Below the pieces are notes generated by a model. The model was not told the origin of the DNA. It saw nothing but the letters and a program-made list of their open reading frames with translations, and did no database searches. A program made the position numbers and the translations under genes. From NCBI GenBank assembly GCA_023390775.1, contig JAEWCF010000003.1, positions 1 through 33,686 of the forward strand: 33,686 nucleotides of DNA, written 5' to 3'. Of the stretch, positions 15,158 through 24,194 are shown piece after piece; the stretch's first letter is position 1, and the number at the start of each line of letters is the position of its first letter. The DNA is from Bacteroidota bacterium (GTDB lineage Bacteria > Bacteroidota > Bacteroidia > Flavobacteriales > Flavobacteriaceae).

Positions 15158-15961
15158 ATGAAAATTTCAAATTTTTTAAAGAGCATTTCGGCCGCGGCGC
15201 TGGTTGCCTTTTTCTCCGTTTCCTGTGATGACGACGATGATAACAACAATGTGGACGGCACCTCGCGCATCCGTGTCAGCATGACCGATGCTCCGGGCGA
15301 TTATGACGAAGTCAATGTTGAAGTCATTGGTGTAAAATATAAAGTCAGCAATGACGATGGCGAGGATGGTTGGCTGGATCTCGACATCGAGAATCCGGGG
15401 GTGGTCAACCTGCTGGATTTGACCGGTGGGGTGACGCTTCTGCTTGCCGACGATGAAATCCCCGCCGGGCATCTCGGACAGGTCAGGCTGATTTTGGGCG
15501 ACGACAACACCGTGGTCAAGGACGGGGTTACTTATCCGCTGAATACGCCAAGCGCACAGCAATCGGGACTTAAGCTTCAAATCGACCAGGAACTGGAGGC
15601 CGATGTGATGTATGAATTCCTCCTTGATTTTGACGTTCACCAGTCGGTTGTTGAGGCGGGCGCTTCCGGCAACTACAATCTTCATCCGGTAATCCGCGTA
15701 ACTGCCGAGGAAGCATCTGGTTCCATTACGGGCGTGGTCGTTCCTGCAGATGTTCCGGTTACCGCATCGGTAACGGTCAATGGCACAACGGTAAATGCCG
15801 ACACCAATGCGGAAGGCATCTTCGTCATCCACGGGATCCCATCGGGAACTTATACCGTGACCCTAACCCCGGACGCGACTTCGGGCCTTGCGGTGTTCAC
15901 GATCGAAAACGTGACCGTGGTCAATGGAGAAGAAACATCGGTGGGCAACATTTCATTATAG
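15158..15961 (+). CDS. DUF4382-domain lipoprotein with C-terminal carboxypeptidase-like domain
   Basis: 267 residues. Signal peptide with lipobox: FFSVS-Cys23, then DDDDDNNN, an acidic run typical of Bacteroidota lipoproteins. The DUF4382 domain spans about 36-180 (RIRVSMTDAPGDYDEVNVEV, then NLLDLTGGV, GHLGQVRLILGDDN, then a YEFLLDFDVHQSVVE strand and NLHPVIRV). The C-terminal 80 residues form a carboxypeptidase-regulatory-like beta domain (GSITGVVVPADVP, NAEGIFVIHGIPSGTYTVTL). The protein sits in the envelope, probably facing outward. Function is unknown; such proteins have been described only as putative surface-binding modules. It is a single gene with its own terminator. Confidence 0.9.
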   Translation: MKISNFLKSISAAALVAFFSVSCDDDDDNNNVDGTSRIRVSMTDAPGDYDEVNVEVIGVKYKVSNDDGEDGWLDLDIENPGVVNLLDLTGGVTLLLADDEIPAGHLGQVRLILGDDNTVVKDGVTYPLNTPSAQQSGLKLQIDQELEADVMYEFLLDFDVHQSVVEAGASGNYNLHPVIRVTAEEASGSITGVVVPADVPVTASVTVNGTTVNADTNAEGIFVIHGIPSGTYTVTLTPDATSGLAVFTIENVTVVNGEETSVGNISL

Positions 15962-15987
15962 AAAGTTAAACCGTCATAAAGTTTGCT

Positions 15988-16022
15988 AAAAGGCTGTCCC
16001 TACAGGGATGGCCTTTTCTTTT
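15988..16022 (+). terminator. Rho-independent terminator of the DUF4382 gene
   Basis: A 13-bp stem with two G-U pairs (15988-16000 with 16005-16017), loop TACA, followed by a T-rich tract to 16022. Confidence 0.9.
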
Positions 16023-16109
16023 TTAACCAATTGTTAACAGCAGGCCTTTTAAAAAATAGTCAATTTGCACCACCTTAAAAATTAACAGTCGGGAAATCCG
16101 GCCCTTACT

Positions 16110-17114
16110 ATGGAAGATAACACGGCAACGATGAATATCCGCGAGATCAATGAAAAGATAGAGCGCGAGAGCGCTTTCATTGATTTGCTGATGATGGAGA
16201 TGAATAAAGTGATCGTGGGGCAGAAACAGATGACCGAAAGATTGCTCATCGGCCTGTTGGGACAGGGGCACATCCTTCTTGAAGGCGTACCGGGACTCGC
16301 GAAGACGCTCGCCATCAATACCTTGTCGCAGGCAATCGACGCTTCGTTCAGCCGGATCCAATTTACGCCCGATCTCCTTCCGGCAGACGTTGTCGGGACC
16401 ATGATCTACAACATCAAGCAAAACGATTTCTCAATTAAGAAAGGTCCCATCTTCGCGAATTTCATCCTTGCGGATGAGATCAACCGTGCTCCCGCCAAGG
16501 TGCAGTCGGCGTTGCTGGAGGCGATGCAGGAAAAGCAGGTAACCATCGGCGATACGAGTTTCAAACTTGACCGGCCGTTCCTGGTACTCGCCACCCAAAA
16601 CCCCATCGAGCAGGAGGGAACCTATCCGCTTCCCGAAGCGCAGGTGGACCGTTTCATGCTCAAAACGGTAATCGACTACCCCAAGATGGACGAGGAACGC
16701 CTCGTTATCAGGCAGAACCTTCGCGGAGGCTACGACAAGGTCAACCAGGTCGTGTCGGTGGCGCAGATCATCCGCGCGCAGGAGTCGGTACGGGAGGTTT
16801 ACATGGACGAAAAAATAGAGAAATATATCCTCGACATCATCTTCGCCACCCGTTACCCCGAGAAATACAAACTTGAAAAAATAAAGCCGCTCATCAGTTT
16901 TGGCGCATCGCCGCGAGGCAGCATCAACCTTGCCACCGCTGCCAAATGTTACGCCTTCATCAAGCGCCGGGGCTACGTGATTCCGGAGGACGTCCGCGCG
17001 GTGGTACACGATGTGTTGCGTCACCGCATCGGGGTAACCTATGAGGCCGAGGCCGAAAACATCACATCGGTGGACATCATCAACAAGATCGTCAACGAGG
17101 TCGAAGTCCCATAG
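16110..17114 (+). CDS. moxR: MoxR-family AAA+ ATPase, first gene of the Bat operon
   Basis: 334 residues. Walker A is GVPGLAKT (59-66), Walker B ILADEIN (119-125), sensor 1 ATQNP (161-165), the VDRF arginine-finger region about 179-182, and sensor 2 in GASPRGSINL. These are standard MoxR features. MoxR ATPases act as cytoplasmic chaperones with von Willebrand factor A (VWA) proteins, and here the DUF58, BatA and BatB genes follow. A second ATG at codon 8 is possible. The stop codon TAG (17112-17114) is the first base triplet of a heptamer-like array that fills the gap to DUF58. Upstream, a TCAATTTG (16060-16067) resembles a -7 box. Confidence 0.96.
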   Translation: MEDNTATMNIREINEKIERESAFIDLLMMEMNKVIVGQKQMTERLLIGLLGQGHILLEGVPGLAKTLAINTLSQAIDASFSRIQFTPDLLPADVVGTMIYNIKQNDFSIKKGPIFANFILADEINRAPAKVQSALLEAMQEKQVTIGDTSFKLDRPFLVLATQNPIEQEGTYPLPEAQVDRFMLKTVIDYPKMDEERLVIRQNLRGGYDKVNQVVSVAQIIRAQESVREVYMDEKIEKYILDIIFATRYPEKYKLEKIKPLISFGASPRGSINLATAAKCYAFIKRRGYVIPEDVRAVVHDVLRHRIGVTYEAEAENITSVDIINKIVNEVEVP

Positions 17115-17176
17115 TTGTTAGCGATTAGTCATTCGTGCCTGGACCATCCAGCCACCAGCCACTAGCCACTAGCCAC
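17112..17176 (+). repeat. Heptamer array filling the moxR-DUF58 gap
   Basis: Four clear units (CCAGCCA 17148, CCAGCCA 17155, CTAGCCA 17162, CTAGCCA 17169) end 7 bp before the DUF58 start. In the same 7-bp phase, TAGTTGT (17112), TAGCGAT (17119) and TAGTCAT (17126) begin exactly at the moxR stop codon. They resemble a decayed reverse complement (TAGTGGC) of the right-hand units. The right arm is certain, the left arm is weaker. Confidence 0.7.
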
Positions 17177-17182
17177 AAAAAA

Positions 17183-18052
17183 ATGGATACAAAAGAACTG
17201 CTCAAGAAAGTCCGCAAGATCGAGATCAAGACCCGGAGGCTCAGCGATCACATCTTTTCGGGCGAATACCATACGTCTTTCAAGGGCCGCGGAATGACCT
17301 TCAGCGAAGTCAGGCAGTACCAGTTTGGCGACGATGTCCGCGCAATTGACTGGAACGTGACCGCGCGCTACAACGAACCCTTTGTCAAGGTTTTCGAGGA
17401 AGAGCGCGAACTCACGATGCTTTTGATGGTTGATGTGAGCGGTTCGGAGCAATTTGGCACACGCGGAGGGTTCAAGAGCGAGATCGTCACGGAAATCGCG
17501 GCGACCCTCGCTTTTTCGGCGACGCAAAACAACGACAAGATCGGGTTAATCCTGTTTTCGGATACGGTAGAGCTGTTCATTCCGCCCAAGAAAGGCCGCT
17601 CGCACGTACTTCGCATCATCCGCGAACTGATCGAATTCCAACCCAAAAGCTCCCGGACCGACATCTCGCAGGCGCTCAGGTTCCTTTCGGGGATCATGAA
17701 GAAGAAGGCGATCGTATTCGTGATTTCAGACTTTGTGACCGATGACCTTTTTGAACGAACGCTGAAAATCGCGGCACGAAAGCACGACATTACCGGAATC
17801 CGCGTTTTTGACCGGCGCGAGGAACAACTTCCCAATTTGGGGATGGTCCCGATGCTTGACGCCGAGACAGGCAAAGTCACGCTAATCGATACGTCGTCGG
17901 CAGAGTTGCGCAGGAAGTACGAGGAAAGGCATCGGGAAAGCTCGGCCTATTTCAAGGAAACATTCAGCCGGTGCGGGGCAGGCGCGTTTTCGACCCGCGT
18001 GGACGAGAGTTACGTAACCAGGCTTTTGGGCTATTTCAAATCGCGCGGCTGA
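17183..18052 (+). CDS. DUF58 / VWA-domain protein of the Bat operon
   Basis: 289 residues, cytoplasmic with no membrane span. The DUF58 core FSEVRQYQFGDDVRAIDWNV and TARYNEPFVK (about 40-70) is followed by a VWA fold with a complete metal-ion-dependent adhesion site: Asp84, Ser86 and Ser88 in DVSGS, Thr in SRTDIS, and Asp in ISDFV. Start: the ATG at 17183 is preferred; an upstream in-frame ATG at 17135 would translate the heptamer repeat. In known systems DUF58 proteins are partners of the preceding MoxR ATPase. The stop TGA (18050-18052) overlaps the next start (TGATG, 1 nt). Confidence 0.94.
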   Translation: MDTKELLKKVRKIEIKTRRLSDHIFSGEYHTSFKGRGMTFSEVRQYQFGDDVRAIDWNVTARYNEPFVKVFEEERELTMLLMVDVSGSEQFGTRGGFKSEIVTEIAATLAFSATQNNDKIGLILFSDTVELFIPPKKGRSHVLRIIRELIEFQPKSSRTDISQALRFLSGIMKKKAIVFVISDFVTDDLFERTLKIAARKHDITGIRVFDRREEQLPNLGMVPMLDAETGKVTLIDTSSAELRRKYEERHRESSAYFKETFSRCGAGAFSTRVDESYVTRLLGYFKSRG

Positions 18053-19665
18053 TGCAATTTTCCCGTTATATTATCCTGATCCCTTTGCTCCTCCTGAGCC
18101 TCATTGCGCAGGCGCAGGTGACCGCGTCGGTGGATTCGGTGCGCAAGAAAATCGGGTCGGAATTCCGGCTTACCCTCAGGGCCAAGGCCGATACTTCCGC
18201 CAGGGTGAGTTTCCCCTCAGGCAAAAATTTCGGCCCGATGGAAGTCATCCGAAGCTACAAGATCGACACCGTTACCGAAGGCGGCGCGTATGAACTCATC
18301 AAGCGGTACGGGCTGACGCAATTCGATTCCGGCCGGTATGTTATCCCGCCGCTCCAGGTGGTCATTGGCAACAAGCCTTTCCTTACCGACAGCATTGCCG
18401 TTGAGGCGCAGCCGGTCAAGGTCGACACTATGCAGCAAAAACTTTACGACATTCGGGATATCATCGCGACCGGAAAATCACCCTCGTATTGGTGGATCTA
18501 CGTTTTAGGCGCTCTTGCACTGGCGGCCGGGGGATATTTTGCGTACAGATATTTCGTTCGCCGGAAATCTTCGGCTCCCAAAAAGGAAATTTACCGGTCC
18601 CCGATCGAGAAGGCGACGGTTTTGCTGCAACAGCTCGAAAAGAAGGAACTTTTGCAAAAGGGCGAGGTCAAGTCCTACTACAGCGAACTTACCGATATCG
18701 CCCGGAATTACATCGAGGAGGCCATCCACATCCCCGCGATGGAAAGCACGACATCCGAATTGCTTGCTGCGCTGAAAGAAGCCTCGGTCAAGAAAAATAT
18801 GGCGCTTTCTCCCGAGACCGCCGCTGACCTTGAACGCGTTTTGCGCCAGGCCGACCTGGTGAAATTCGCAAGGTCGCAACCGCCGCAACCCGAGATTGCC
18901 GAAGACCGGACCAGGATTGAAAAGGCCATCCTGACCCTTGACCGATCCATCCCGGAGGAAATCGCCGAAGAGGACGAACACCTGGCCCAACTCAAACGCG
19001 AGCGCGAGCTAAAGCGCAAACGCATGCGAAAGATCGCGGTTTATTCGGCGGTGGTCGTGTTCCTGCTGATCAGCATCGGCGGGTACTTCGCCGCCACTCG
19101 AGGCTTTGGTTACCTCAAGGACAACTTGATCGGGCATCCGCTCAAGGAGTTGGCCGAAGGGGAATGGATTCGCAGCGAATATGGAAATCCACCGGTCATC
19201 ATTGAAACGCCCCGGGTGCTCAAGCGGATCCCGGCCGAGAAGGAATTGCCCAAAGAGGCCATGGCGCTGCTCAAGGACTTGCAGATGTTTGCCTATGGCT
19301 CGATGATCGACAATTTTTATGTCATCGTCTCGACAAATACTTATCGCGAAGAAGTGAACCTCGATCTGGACAAGGCCGTCGAGGGAATCATCGCCACGAT
19401 GGAAGCCCGCGGCGCACAAAATATCCTGGTCAAGCAGGAGCAATTTGAAACGCGCGAGGGCCTCAAGGGAATGAAGGCTTACGGAACGATGACCGTAATC
19501 GACCCGGCCGGAAAATCGCGCCGCGCCTATTATGAAATATTGATCTTCAGCCAGCAGAACGGCCTACAGCAAATCATGGTCTCTCATGTCGAAGGCGACA
19601 AGTACGGCATCGAGGTACGCGAACGCATCATCAATTCGGTTGAACTCAAACGCCCCGTGCAATGA
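18052..19665 (+). CDS. Bat-operon membrane protein: BatD-like N-terminus, cytoplasmic helical domain, extra C-terminal domain
   Basis: 537 residues. A signal peptide (1-22, ends AQAQ) leads into a beta-sandwich (about 23-125; VTASVDSVRKKIGSEFRLTL, then SGRYVIPPLQVVIG) that looks like the oxygen-tolerance/BatD repeat. A first membrane span (147-168) and a cytoplasmic helical domain (about 185-320) of DUF4381 type follow, with a strongly basic stretch. A second span (328-347) leads to a C-terminal alpha/beta domain (about 365-537) I do not recognise. The start at 18052 gives the signal peptide and the TGATG overlap. It overlaps batA by 4 nt (ATGA). It probably assembles with the VWA and MoxR proteins at the inner membrane. 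Many annotations would call it only hypothetical. Confidence 0.85.
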   Translation: MQFSRYIILIPLLLLSLIAQAQVTASVDSVRKKIGSEFRLTLRAKADTSARVSFPSGKNFGPMEVIRSYKIDTVTEGGAYELIKRYGLTQFDSGRYVIPPLQVVIGNKPFLTDSIAVEAQPVKVDTMQQKLYDIRDIIATGKSPSYWWIYVLGALALAAGGYFAYRYFVRRKSSAPKKEIYRSPIEKATVLLQQLEKKELLQKGEVKSYYSELTDIARNYIEEAIHIPAMESTTSELLAALKEASVKKNMALSPETAADLERVLRQADLVKFARSQPPQPEIAEDRTRIEKAILTLDRSIPEEIAEEDEHLAQLKRERELKRKRMRKIAVYSAVVVFLLISIGGYFAATRGFGYLKDNLIGHPLKELAEGEWIRSEYGNPPVIIETPRVLKRIPAEKELPKEAMALLKDLQMFAYGSMIDNFYVIVSTNTYREEVNLDLDKAVEGIIATMEARGAQNILVKQEQFETREGLKGMKAYGTMTVIDPAGKSRRAYYEILIFSQQNGLQQIMVSHVEGDKYGIEVRERIINSVELKRPVQ

Positions 19666-20663
19666 GCGAAGTAACTTTCATGCATCCGCAATTTCTCTGG
19701 CTGCTGTTATTGTTGCCCGCAGCCATAGCCTGGCTTTTTTGGCGCGGAGGTGAGCCGTCGGTGACGCTCAAGATGAGTTCGGTAGGCGGCCTGGCCAAAC
19801 ACAATTCGATTTGGGCGAGGCTAAAACCGATGTTGCACGTGTTGAGGTTGCTCGCACTGGGTTTTATAATCGTGGCGATGGCGCGCCCGCGGACGGTGGA
19901 CATTTCCAGCCAGACCAAGACCACCCGCGGAATCGACATCGTCATGGCGATCGACGTATCCGGAAGTATGCTTGCCCGCGACCTCAAACCCAACCGGATG
20001 GAGGGGCTGAAGGCGGTCGCAAAGGAATTTGTCGAAGGCCGGCCCAATGACCGTATCGGGATCGTGGTCTATGCGGCGGAGGCCTATACCAAAACGCCCG
20101 TGACCAGCGACAAATCGGTGGTTTTGGAGGCGCTTAATTCGGTCAGGTACGACAATGTGCTGCAGGACGGGACGGGAATCGGGATGGGCCTCGCGACCGC
20201 CGTAAACCGCCTCAAAGATTCAAAGGCCAAGAGCCGCGTAATCATCATGCTGACCGACGGAGTCAACAATTCGGGGTTTATCGAACCGGAAACGGCATCG
20301 GATATCGCACGCGAATACGGCATAAAGGTCTACACCATCGGTATCGGTACCAACGGCATGGCCGAATTTCCTTATGCCTATGCGCCTGGCGGAGGATTTT
20401 TGTTCCGGATGATGCAGGTCGAAATCGACGAAAAGCTCATGAAACAGATTGCTGCAAATACCGGCGGGAAATATTTCCGCGCAACCAGTAACCGCAGCCT
20501 GAAATCGATTTACAATGAAATCAATAAGCTCGAGACCACCGAGATCGAGGAACTGAAGTTTTATGATTACGATGAGAAATTTCGGCCGTTTATTTGGATT
20601 GCCGGAATATTGCTCCTTGTTGAATTTGGATTGAGGCAAACGGTTTATAGAAGTTTTATCTGA
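19662..20663 (+). CDS. batA: BatA, membrane-anchored VWA protein
   Basis: 333 residues. An N-terminal BatA helix pair (about 10-27 and 60-75) is followed by a VWA domain with the adhesion-site motif DVSGS (Asp98, Ser100, Ser102), Thr in DGTGIG, and Asp in LTDGVNNS. A C-terminal span lies near 310-326. VWA domains of this type are periplasmic or peripheral and bind partners through a divalent metal. It begins inside the previous gene (ATGA) and ends in TGATG with batB. The designation follows the order batA-batB-batC-batD-batE, first described in Bacteroides fragilis aerotolerance. Confidence 0.95.
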   Translation: MSEVTFMHPQFLWLLLLLPAAIAWLFWRGGEPSVTLKMSSVGGLAKHNSIWARLKPMLHVLRLLALGFIIVAMARPRTVDISSQTKTTRGIDIVMAIDVSGSMLARDLKPNRMEGLKAVAKEFVEGRPNDRIGIVVYAAEAYTKTPVTSDKSVVLEALNSVRYDNVLQDGTGIGMGLATAVNRLKDSKAKSRVIIMLTDGVNNSGFIEPETASDIAREYGIKVYTIGIGTNGMAEFPYAYAPGGGFLFRMMQVEIDEKLMKQIAANTGGKYFRATSNRSLKSIYNEINKLETTEIEELKFYDYDEKFRPFIWIAGILLLVEFGLRQTVYRSFI

Positions 20664-21703
20664 TGGTGCAGTTTGACAAACCCGAATATTTTTACCTGTT
20701 GGCGCTTTTGGTGCCGATGGCCTTGCTATTCGTGGCCAACCGGTTCTGGATGCGCAAGAAGCAGAAGGATTTTGGCGATCTCGCACTGATAAAAAGGCTG
20801 GCACCAAACCGTTCCGCCGCGAAACCCGTACTCAAGCTCGCGCTTTTTTTGGGCGCAATCGCATTTTTGGTGACGGCGCTGGCGAATCCCATGATCGGCA
20901 CAAAAACCGAGACGGTAAAGCGCGAAGGGATCGATATCGTGTTTGCGGTAGACGTCTCCAAAAGCATGCTCGCCGAGGATGTCGCGCCGTCCAGGCTGGA
21001 AAAGGCCAAGCAGACCGTTTCGCAGATCATTTCGCAACTTTCGGGTGACCGGATCGGCATCATCGCGTATGCCGCAGGCGCTTATCCCGTACTGCCGATC
21101 ACGACGGATTATGCCGTCTCGCGGATGTTTTTGCAGAGCCTGAATACCGACATGGTTTCCTCGCAGGGAACCTCGCTTGGAGAGGCGATCACGCTATCGG
21201 AAACGTTCTTTGACAAGGACAGCAAAACCAACAAACTGCTGATCATGCTTTCGGACGGCGAGGATCATGAAAGCGGTGCCGAAAATGCCGCCCGCCAGGC
21301 GCGCAAGGCCGGAATCAAGATCATAACGGTTGGTTTGGGAACCGCAAAGGGCGGCCCGATCCCGCTTCGGGAAAATGGATATGTGGGGCAGTTCAAGCGC
21401 GATGGCAACGACCAAATAGTGATCACGAGGCTCAACGAGGAGAACCTTAAGACCATCGCCAAAAACACAAGCGGAGGGTATGTTTATGGCGGAAATTCGC
21501 GCCAGGTCGCCGAATATGTCAAAAAAGCGTTGGAAAATATCGAGCGCACCGAGTTCGAATCGCAGGAATTCACCGATTTCAACGCGCAATTCCAATGGTT
21601 CCTGGGATTCGCACTTTTGTTTTTGATGGCCGATTTGTTCATACTTGAACGGAAGACCAAATGGCTGCAGAAGCTCAACCTGTTTAATGAAAAGGAAAGA
21701 TGA
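20663..21703 (+). CDS. batB: BatB, membrane-anchored VWA protein
   Basis: 346 residues, a paralogue of the preceding gene. Membrane spans lie at about 9-25, 55-74 and near the C-terminus (FLGFALLFLMADLFIL). The VWA metal site is DVSKS (Asp97, Ser99, Ser101), with Thr in GTSLGEA and Asp in LSDGEDHE. Lys replaces Gly in the DxSxS context compared with batA; the metal ligands are intact. It overlaps batA by 1 nt and batC by 4 nt. Confidence 0.95.
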   Translation: MVQFDKPEYFYLLALLVPMALLFVANRFWMRKKQKDFGDLALIKRLAPNRSAAKPVLKLALFLGAIAFLVTALANPMIGTKTETVKREGIDIVFAVDVSKSMLAEDVAPSRLEKAKQTVSQIISQLSGDRIGIIAYAAGAYPVLPITTDYAVSRMFLQSLNTDMVSSQGTSLGEAITLSETFFDKDSKTNKLLIMLSDGEDHESGAENAARQARKAGIKIITVGLGTAKGGPIPLRENGYVGQFKRDGNDQIVITRLNEENLKTIAKNTSGGYVYGGNSRQVAEYVKKALENIERTEFESQEFTDFNAQFQWFLGFALLFLMADLFILERKTKWLQKLNLFNEKER

Positions 21704-22419
21704 AGAAGTTGATGTTGATATTTTTGGCGGTTGCCGGGCTCCGGGCCCAGGAGAAGGACAAAATCCTTCCAAAGGCGAATGAGAAGTTCGCCAATCAGGA
21801 ATATGCCGACGCCGAGGCTCAGTACAGGATATCCGAATACAGGAATCCGTCGGCCGTCGCGAGTTACAATCTCGGCAATTCGATTTACAGGCAAAACCAG
21901 CACCTGGAAGCGCGCAACGCCTACCTGAAAGCGATCCAGGCCGCACAAGGGCGGGACGAAAAGCATCGGGCCTTCCACAATCTGGGCAATGTGCTGATGA
22001 AGGAAAAGGATTATCAGGGAGCGGTCAATGCCTATAAGGACGCGCTTCGGAACAATCCCTCGGACGATGAAACCCGCTACAACTATGCATTGGCGAAGAA
22101 GATGTTGAAGGACAATCCGCCCAAAGACGACAAGAAGGACAAGAAAAAAGACAAAAAAGACGACAAGAAACAGGATAAAAAGGACCAACCCAAGGACGAT
22201 GGGCAGGATAACAAGGACGGCCAGGGCAAGGACAAGCCCAAACCGCAGCCCAAAGATGGGCCTGAAGGCCCCGATCCCAAACCGGCACCGGGCGGGATGC
22301 CCAAAGAGCGCCTCGAGAATTTGCTTGACGCAGTAAATAACGAGGAGCGCAAGGTACAGGGCAAGGTCAATGAGAAGAAGGTAAAGGCGCAACCACGCCG
22401 AAACGAAAAGGATTGGTAA
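21700..22419 (+). CDS. batC: BatC, TPR protein with Lys/Asp-rich linker
   Basis: 239 residues. A signal peptide (1-16, ends RAQ) is followed by TPR units at about 25-130 (YNLGNSIYRQNQHLEARNAY, then FHNLGNVLMKEKDYQGAVNAY). Residues 138-195 are a charged low-complexity stretch of Asp, Lys, Gln and Pro, probably disordered. The C-terminal helix (about 198-215) reads MPKERLENLLDAVNNEE. TPR proteins in Bat clusters are thought to scaffold the VWA proteins in the periplasm. It starts within batB (ATGA) and shares one base with the batD start (TAATG). Confidence 0.93.
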   Translation: MKKLMLIFLAVAGLRAQEKDKILPKANEKFANQEYADAEAQYRISEYRNPSAVASYNLGNSIYRQNQHLEARNAYLKAIQAAQGRDEKHRAFHNLGNVLMKEKDYQGAVNAYKDALRNNPSDDETRYNYALAKKMLKDNPPKDDKKDKKKDKKDDKKQDKKDQPKDDGQDNKDGQGKDKPKPQPKDGPEGPDPKPAPGGMPKERLENLLDAVNNEERKVQGKVNEKKVKAQPRRNEKDW

Positions 22420-24194
22420 TGAAATCGATTGTAAAATATATTGCCATTTTGCTTCTGATGAGCCCCGGCTTGTTGGCCCAGGTACAGTTCGAGGCACGCG
22501 CGAGCAAACAGACCCTGGCCATGAACGAAAGGCTCCGGGTGGATTTCACCATGAACGGCGACGGGGACAATTTCGTGCCGCCTTCCTTTGAGGGTTTCCG
22601 TGTTGTGGCAGGGCCCAGCCAGCAGGTCAGCCAGTCGTGGGTCAACGGCAAGACGGCTTTTAGCAAGACATACTCCTATTTTTTATTGCCGACGCAACGC
22701 GGACAGCTTACCATTAAACAGGCGGCCGTGGAGATCAACGGCCAGATTTACAAGACCTCGCCGATAAAAATCACCGTAACCGCAGCGGTGGAACAACCGC
22801 GCGACCCCAATGAAATATCGGTGAGCGCCGATGACGCGTTGCATTTGGTGGCGGATGTTTCCAAAACCGATCCGTATCTCAACGAGCCGATCACGGTAGT
22901 TTACAAACTGTATTTCAACTACAACATCGGGATCACCAATTTCCGCGAACTCGACAAGCCCAAGTACAACGATTTCTGGAGCCAGAACATCGAGATCAAG
23001 CAATTACAGGTCGAGGAAGGGCGCTACAATGGCGAAAAATACCGATACATCGTACTCAAGAAAACGGTACTTTATCCGCAGAAATCCGGTAAACTCGAAA
23101 TCGAGCCGCTCTCGCTTGACATAGACGTGGAACTTCCCTCCAACCGAAGGACGATTTTTGGGCAGATGATCCCCATCCAGGACAACAAGCGCGTCTCGGC
23201 GGGCGCGAGGACCATCAACGTCAAGCCGCTCCCCGAAGCCGGCAAACCAGCCGATTTTTCGGGCGCGGTAGGCAAGTTCGATTTTAAGGTCACGCCCTCG
23301 CGAACCGTTCTCAAAAATGGCGAATCGCTGGATCTGGTGGTGAGCGTTAACGGGTCGGGCAACCTGAAGCTCTTCAGCCTTCCGAAGCCTGTTGTTCCTG
23401 CAGCCCTCGAAATGTACGATCCGGTCCACAAGGAAAATGTTTCCACGACGTTGAGCGGGATGTCGGGGCGCGTGAGCGACAGTTATGCGATCATACCGCA
23501 GTTCAGGGGAAAATACCCCATTAAACCGATTTCCTTTACCTACTTCGATCCATCGGCACGGAAATACAAAACCATCACCTCGCCCGAGATCATGATAAAC
23601 GTGATGGACGGACCTGAGGTTTCGGGCGTGGGCCCGGCCCAGGCCAATGCAACTCCCGCGGAAGCCGCTAAAAATCCGGTAGCCTCACAGGCCCAGTTCA
23701 AATTCATCAAGCTCAAAACTTCGCTCGGCCCGATGAAGGAATCCGCTTTTTTGGGATCGGGGTTGTTTTACGCGTTGGTGAGCCTTCCGCTGCTGTGCAT
23801 CCCGCTGCTGATGCTGGCCAGGCGCAAGCAACTTGCCAATGACGCCGATGTGGCCGGCAACAAGGCACGCCATTCGCAAAGGCTGGTACGCAAGTATCTT
23901 TCGGAGGCAGGAAAGAATATGGGCGATAAAGAGTCTTTTTACAACGCGCTTGAACGTGCGCTTCACAATTTCCTGAGGGCGAAGCTGGGCATCGAGACTT
24001 CTGAAATGCGCAAGGAAAACATACGCGAGATCCTGATCGATCGCGGCGCGCAGGCTGAATCTGCCGGGCAGTTCATCTCACTTGTTGAAAGCTGCGAACT
24101 CGCACGGTACGCTCCGGCATCATCCGGGTCGATCAAACAGGATTACGACCGTGCCGCCCAGGTCATGCAGGAACTTGAAAAGCAATTGAAATGA
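22419..24194 (+). CDS. batD: BatD (oxygen tolerance protein)
   Basis: 591 residues. The signal peptide is MKSIVKYIAILLLMSPGLLA. Tandem beta-sandwich domains fill the periplasmic part (QVQFEARASKQTLAMNERLR opens the first; TDPYLNEPITVVYKLYF the second; PSRTVLKNGESLDLVVSVNG the third). One membrane span lies near 445-465, then a helical cytoplasmic tail (about 480-591) ending QLK. I took the ATG at 22419, which overlaps the batC stop; a TTG six bases upstream is in frame but less likely. It overlaps batE by 4 nt. It is much larger than the 18052 protein, which repeats the same beta/TM/helical plan once. Confidence 0.95.
   Translation: MKSIVKYIAILLLMSPGLLAQVQFEARASKQTLAMNERLRVDFTMNGDGDNFVPPSFEGFRVVAGPSQQVSQSWVNGKTAFSKTYSYFLLPTQRGQLTIKQAAVEINGQIYKTSPIKITVTAAVEQPRDPNEISVSADDALHLVADVSKTDPYLNEPITVVYKLYFNYNIGITNFRELDKPKYNDFWSQNIEIKQLQVEEGRYNGEKYRYIVLKKTVLYPQKSGKLEIEPLSLDIDVELPSNRRTIFGQMIPIQDNKRVSAGARTINVKPLPEAGKPADFSGAVGKFDFKVTPSRTVLKNGESLDLVVSVNGSGNLKLFSLPKPVVPAALEMYDPVHKENVSTTLSGMSGRVSDSYAIIPQFRGKYPIKPISFTYFDPSARKYKTITSPEIMINVMDGPEVSGVGPAQANATPAEAAKNPVASQAQFKFIKLKTSLGPMKESAFLGSGLFYALVSLPLLCIPLLMLARRKQLANDADVAGNKARHSQRLVRKYLSEAGKNMGDKESFYNALERALHNFLRAKLGIETSEMRKENIREILIDRGAQAESAGQFISLVESCELARYAPASSGSIKQDYDRAAQVMQELEKQLK

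Noticed and set aside
17135..17182. Upstream start giving 16 extra residues on the DUF58 protein
   Set aside because: The residues come from the CTAGCCA repeat (HQPLATSH); the ATG at 17183 is the natural start.
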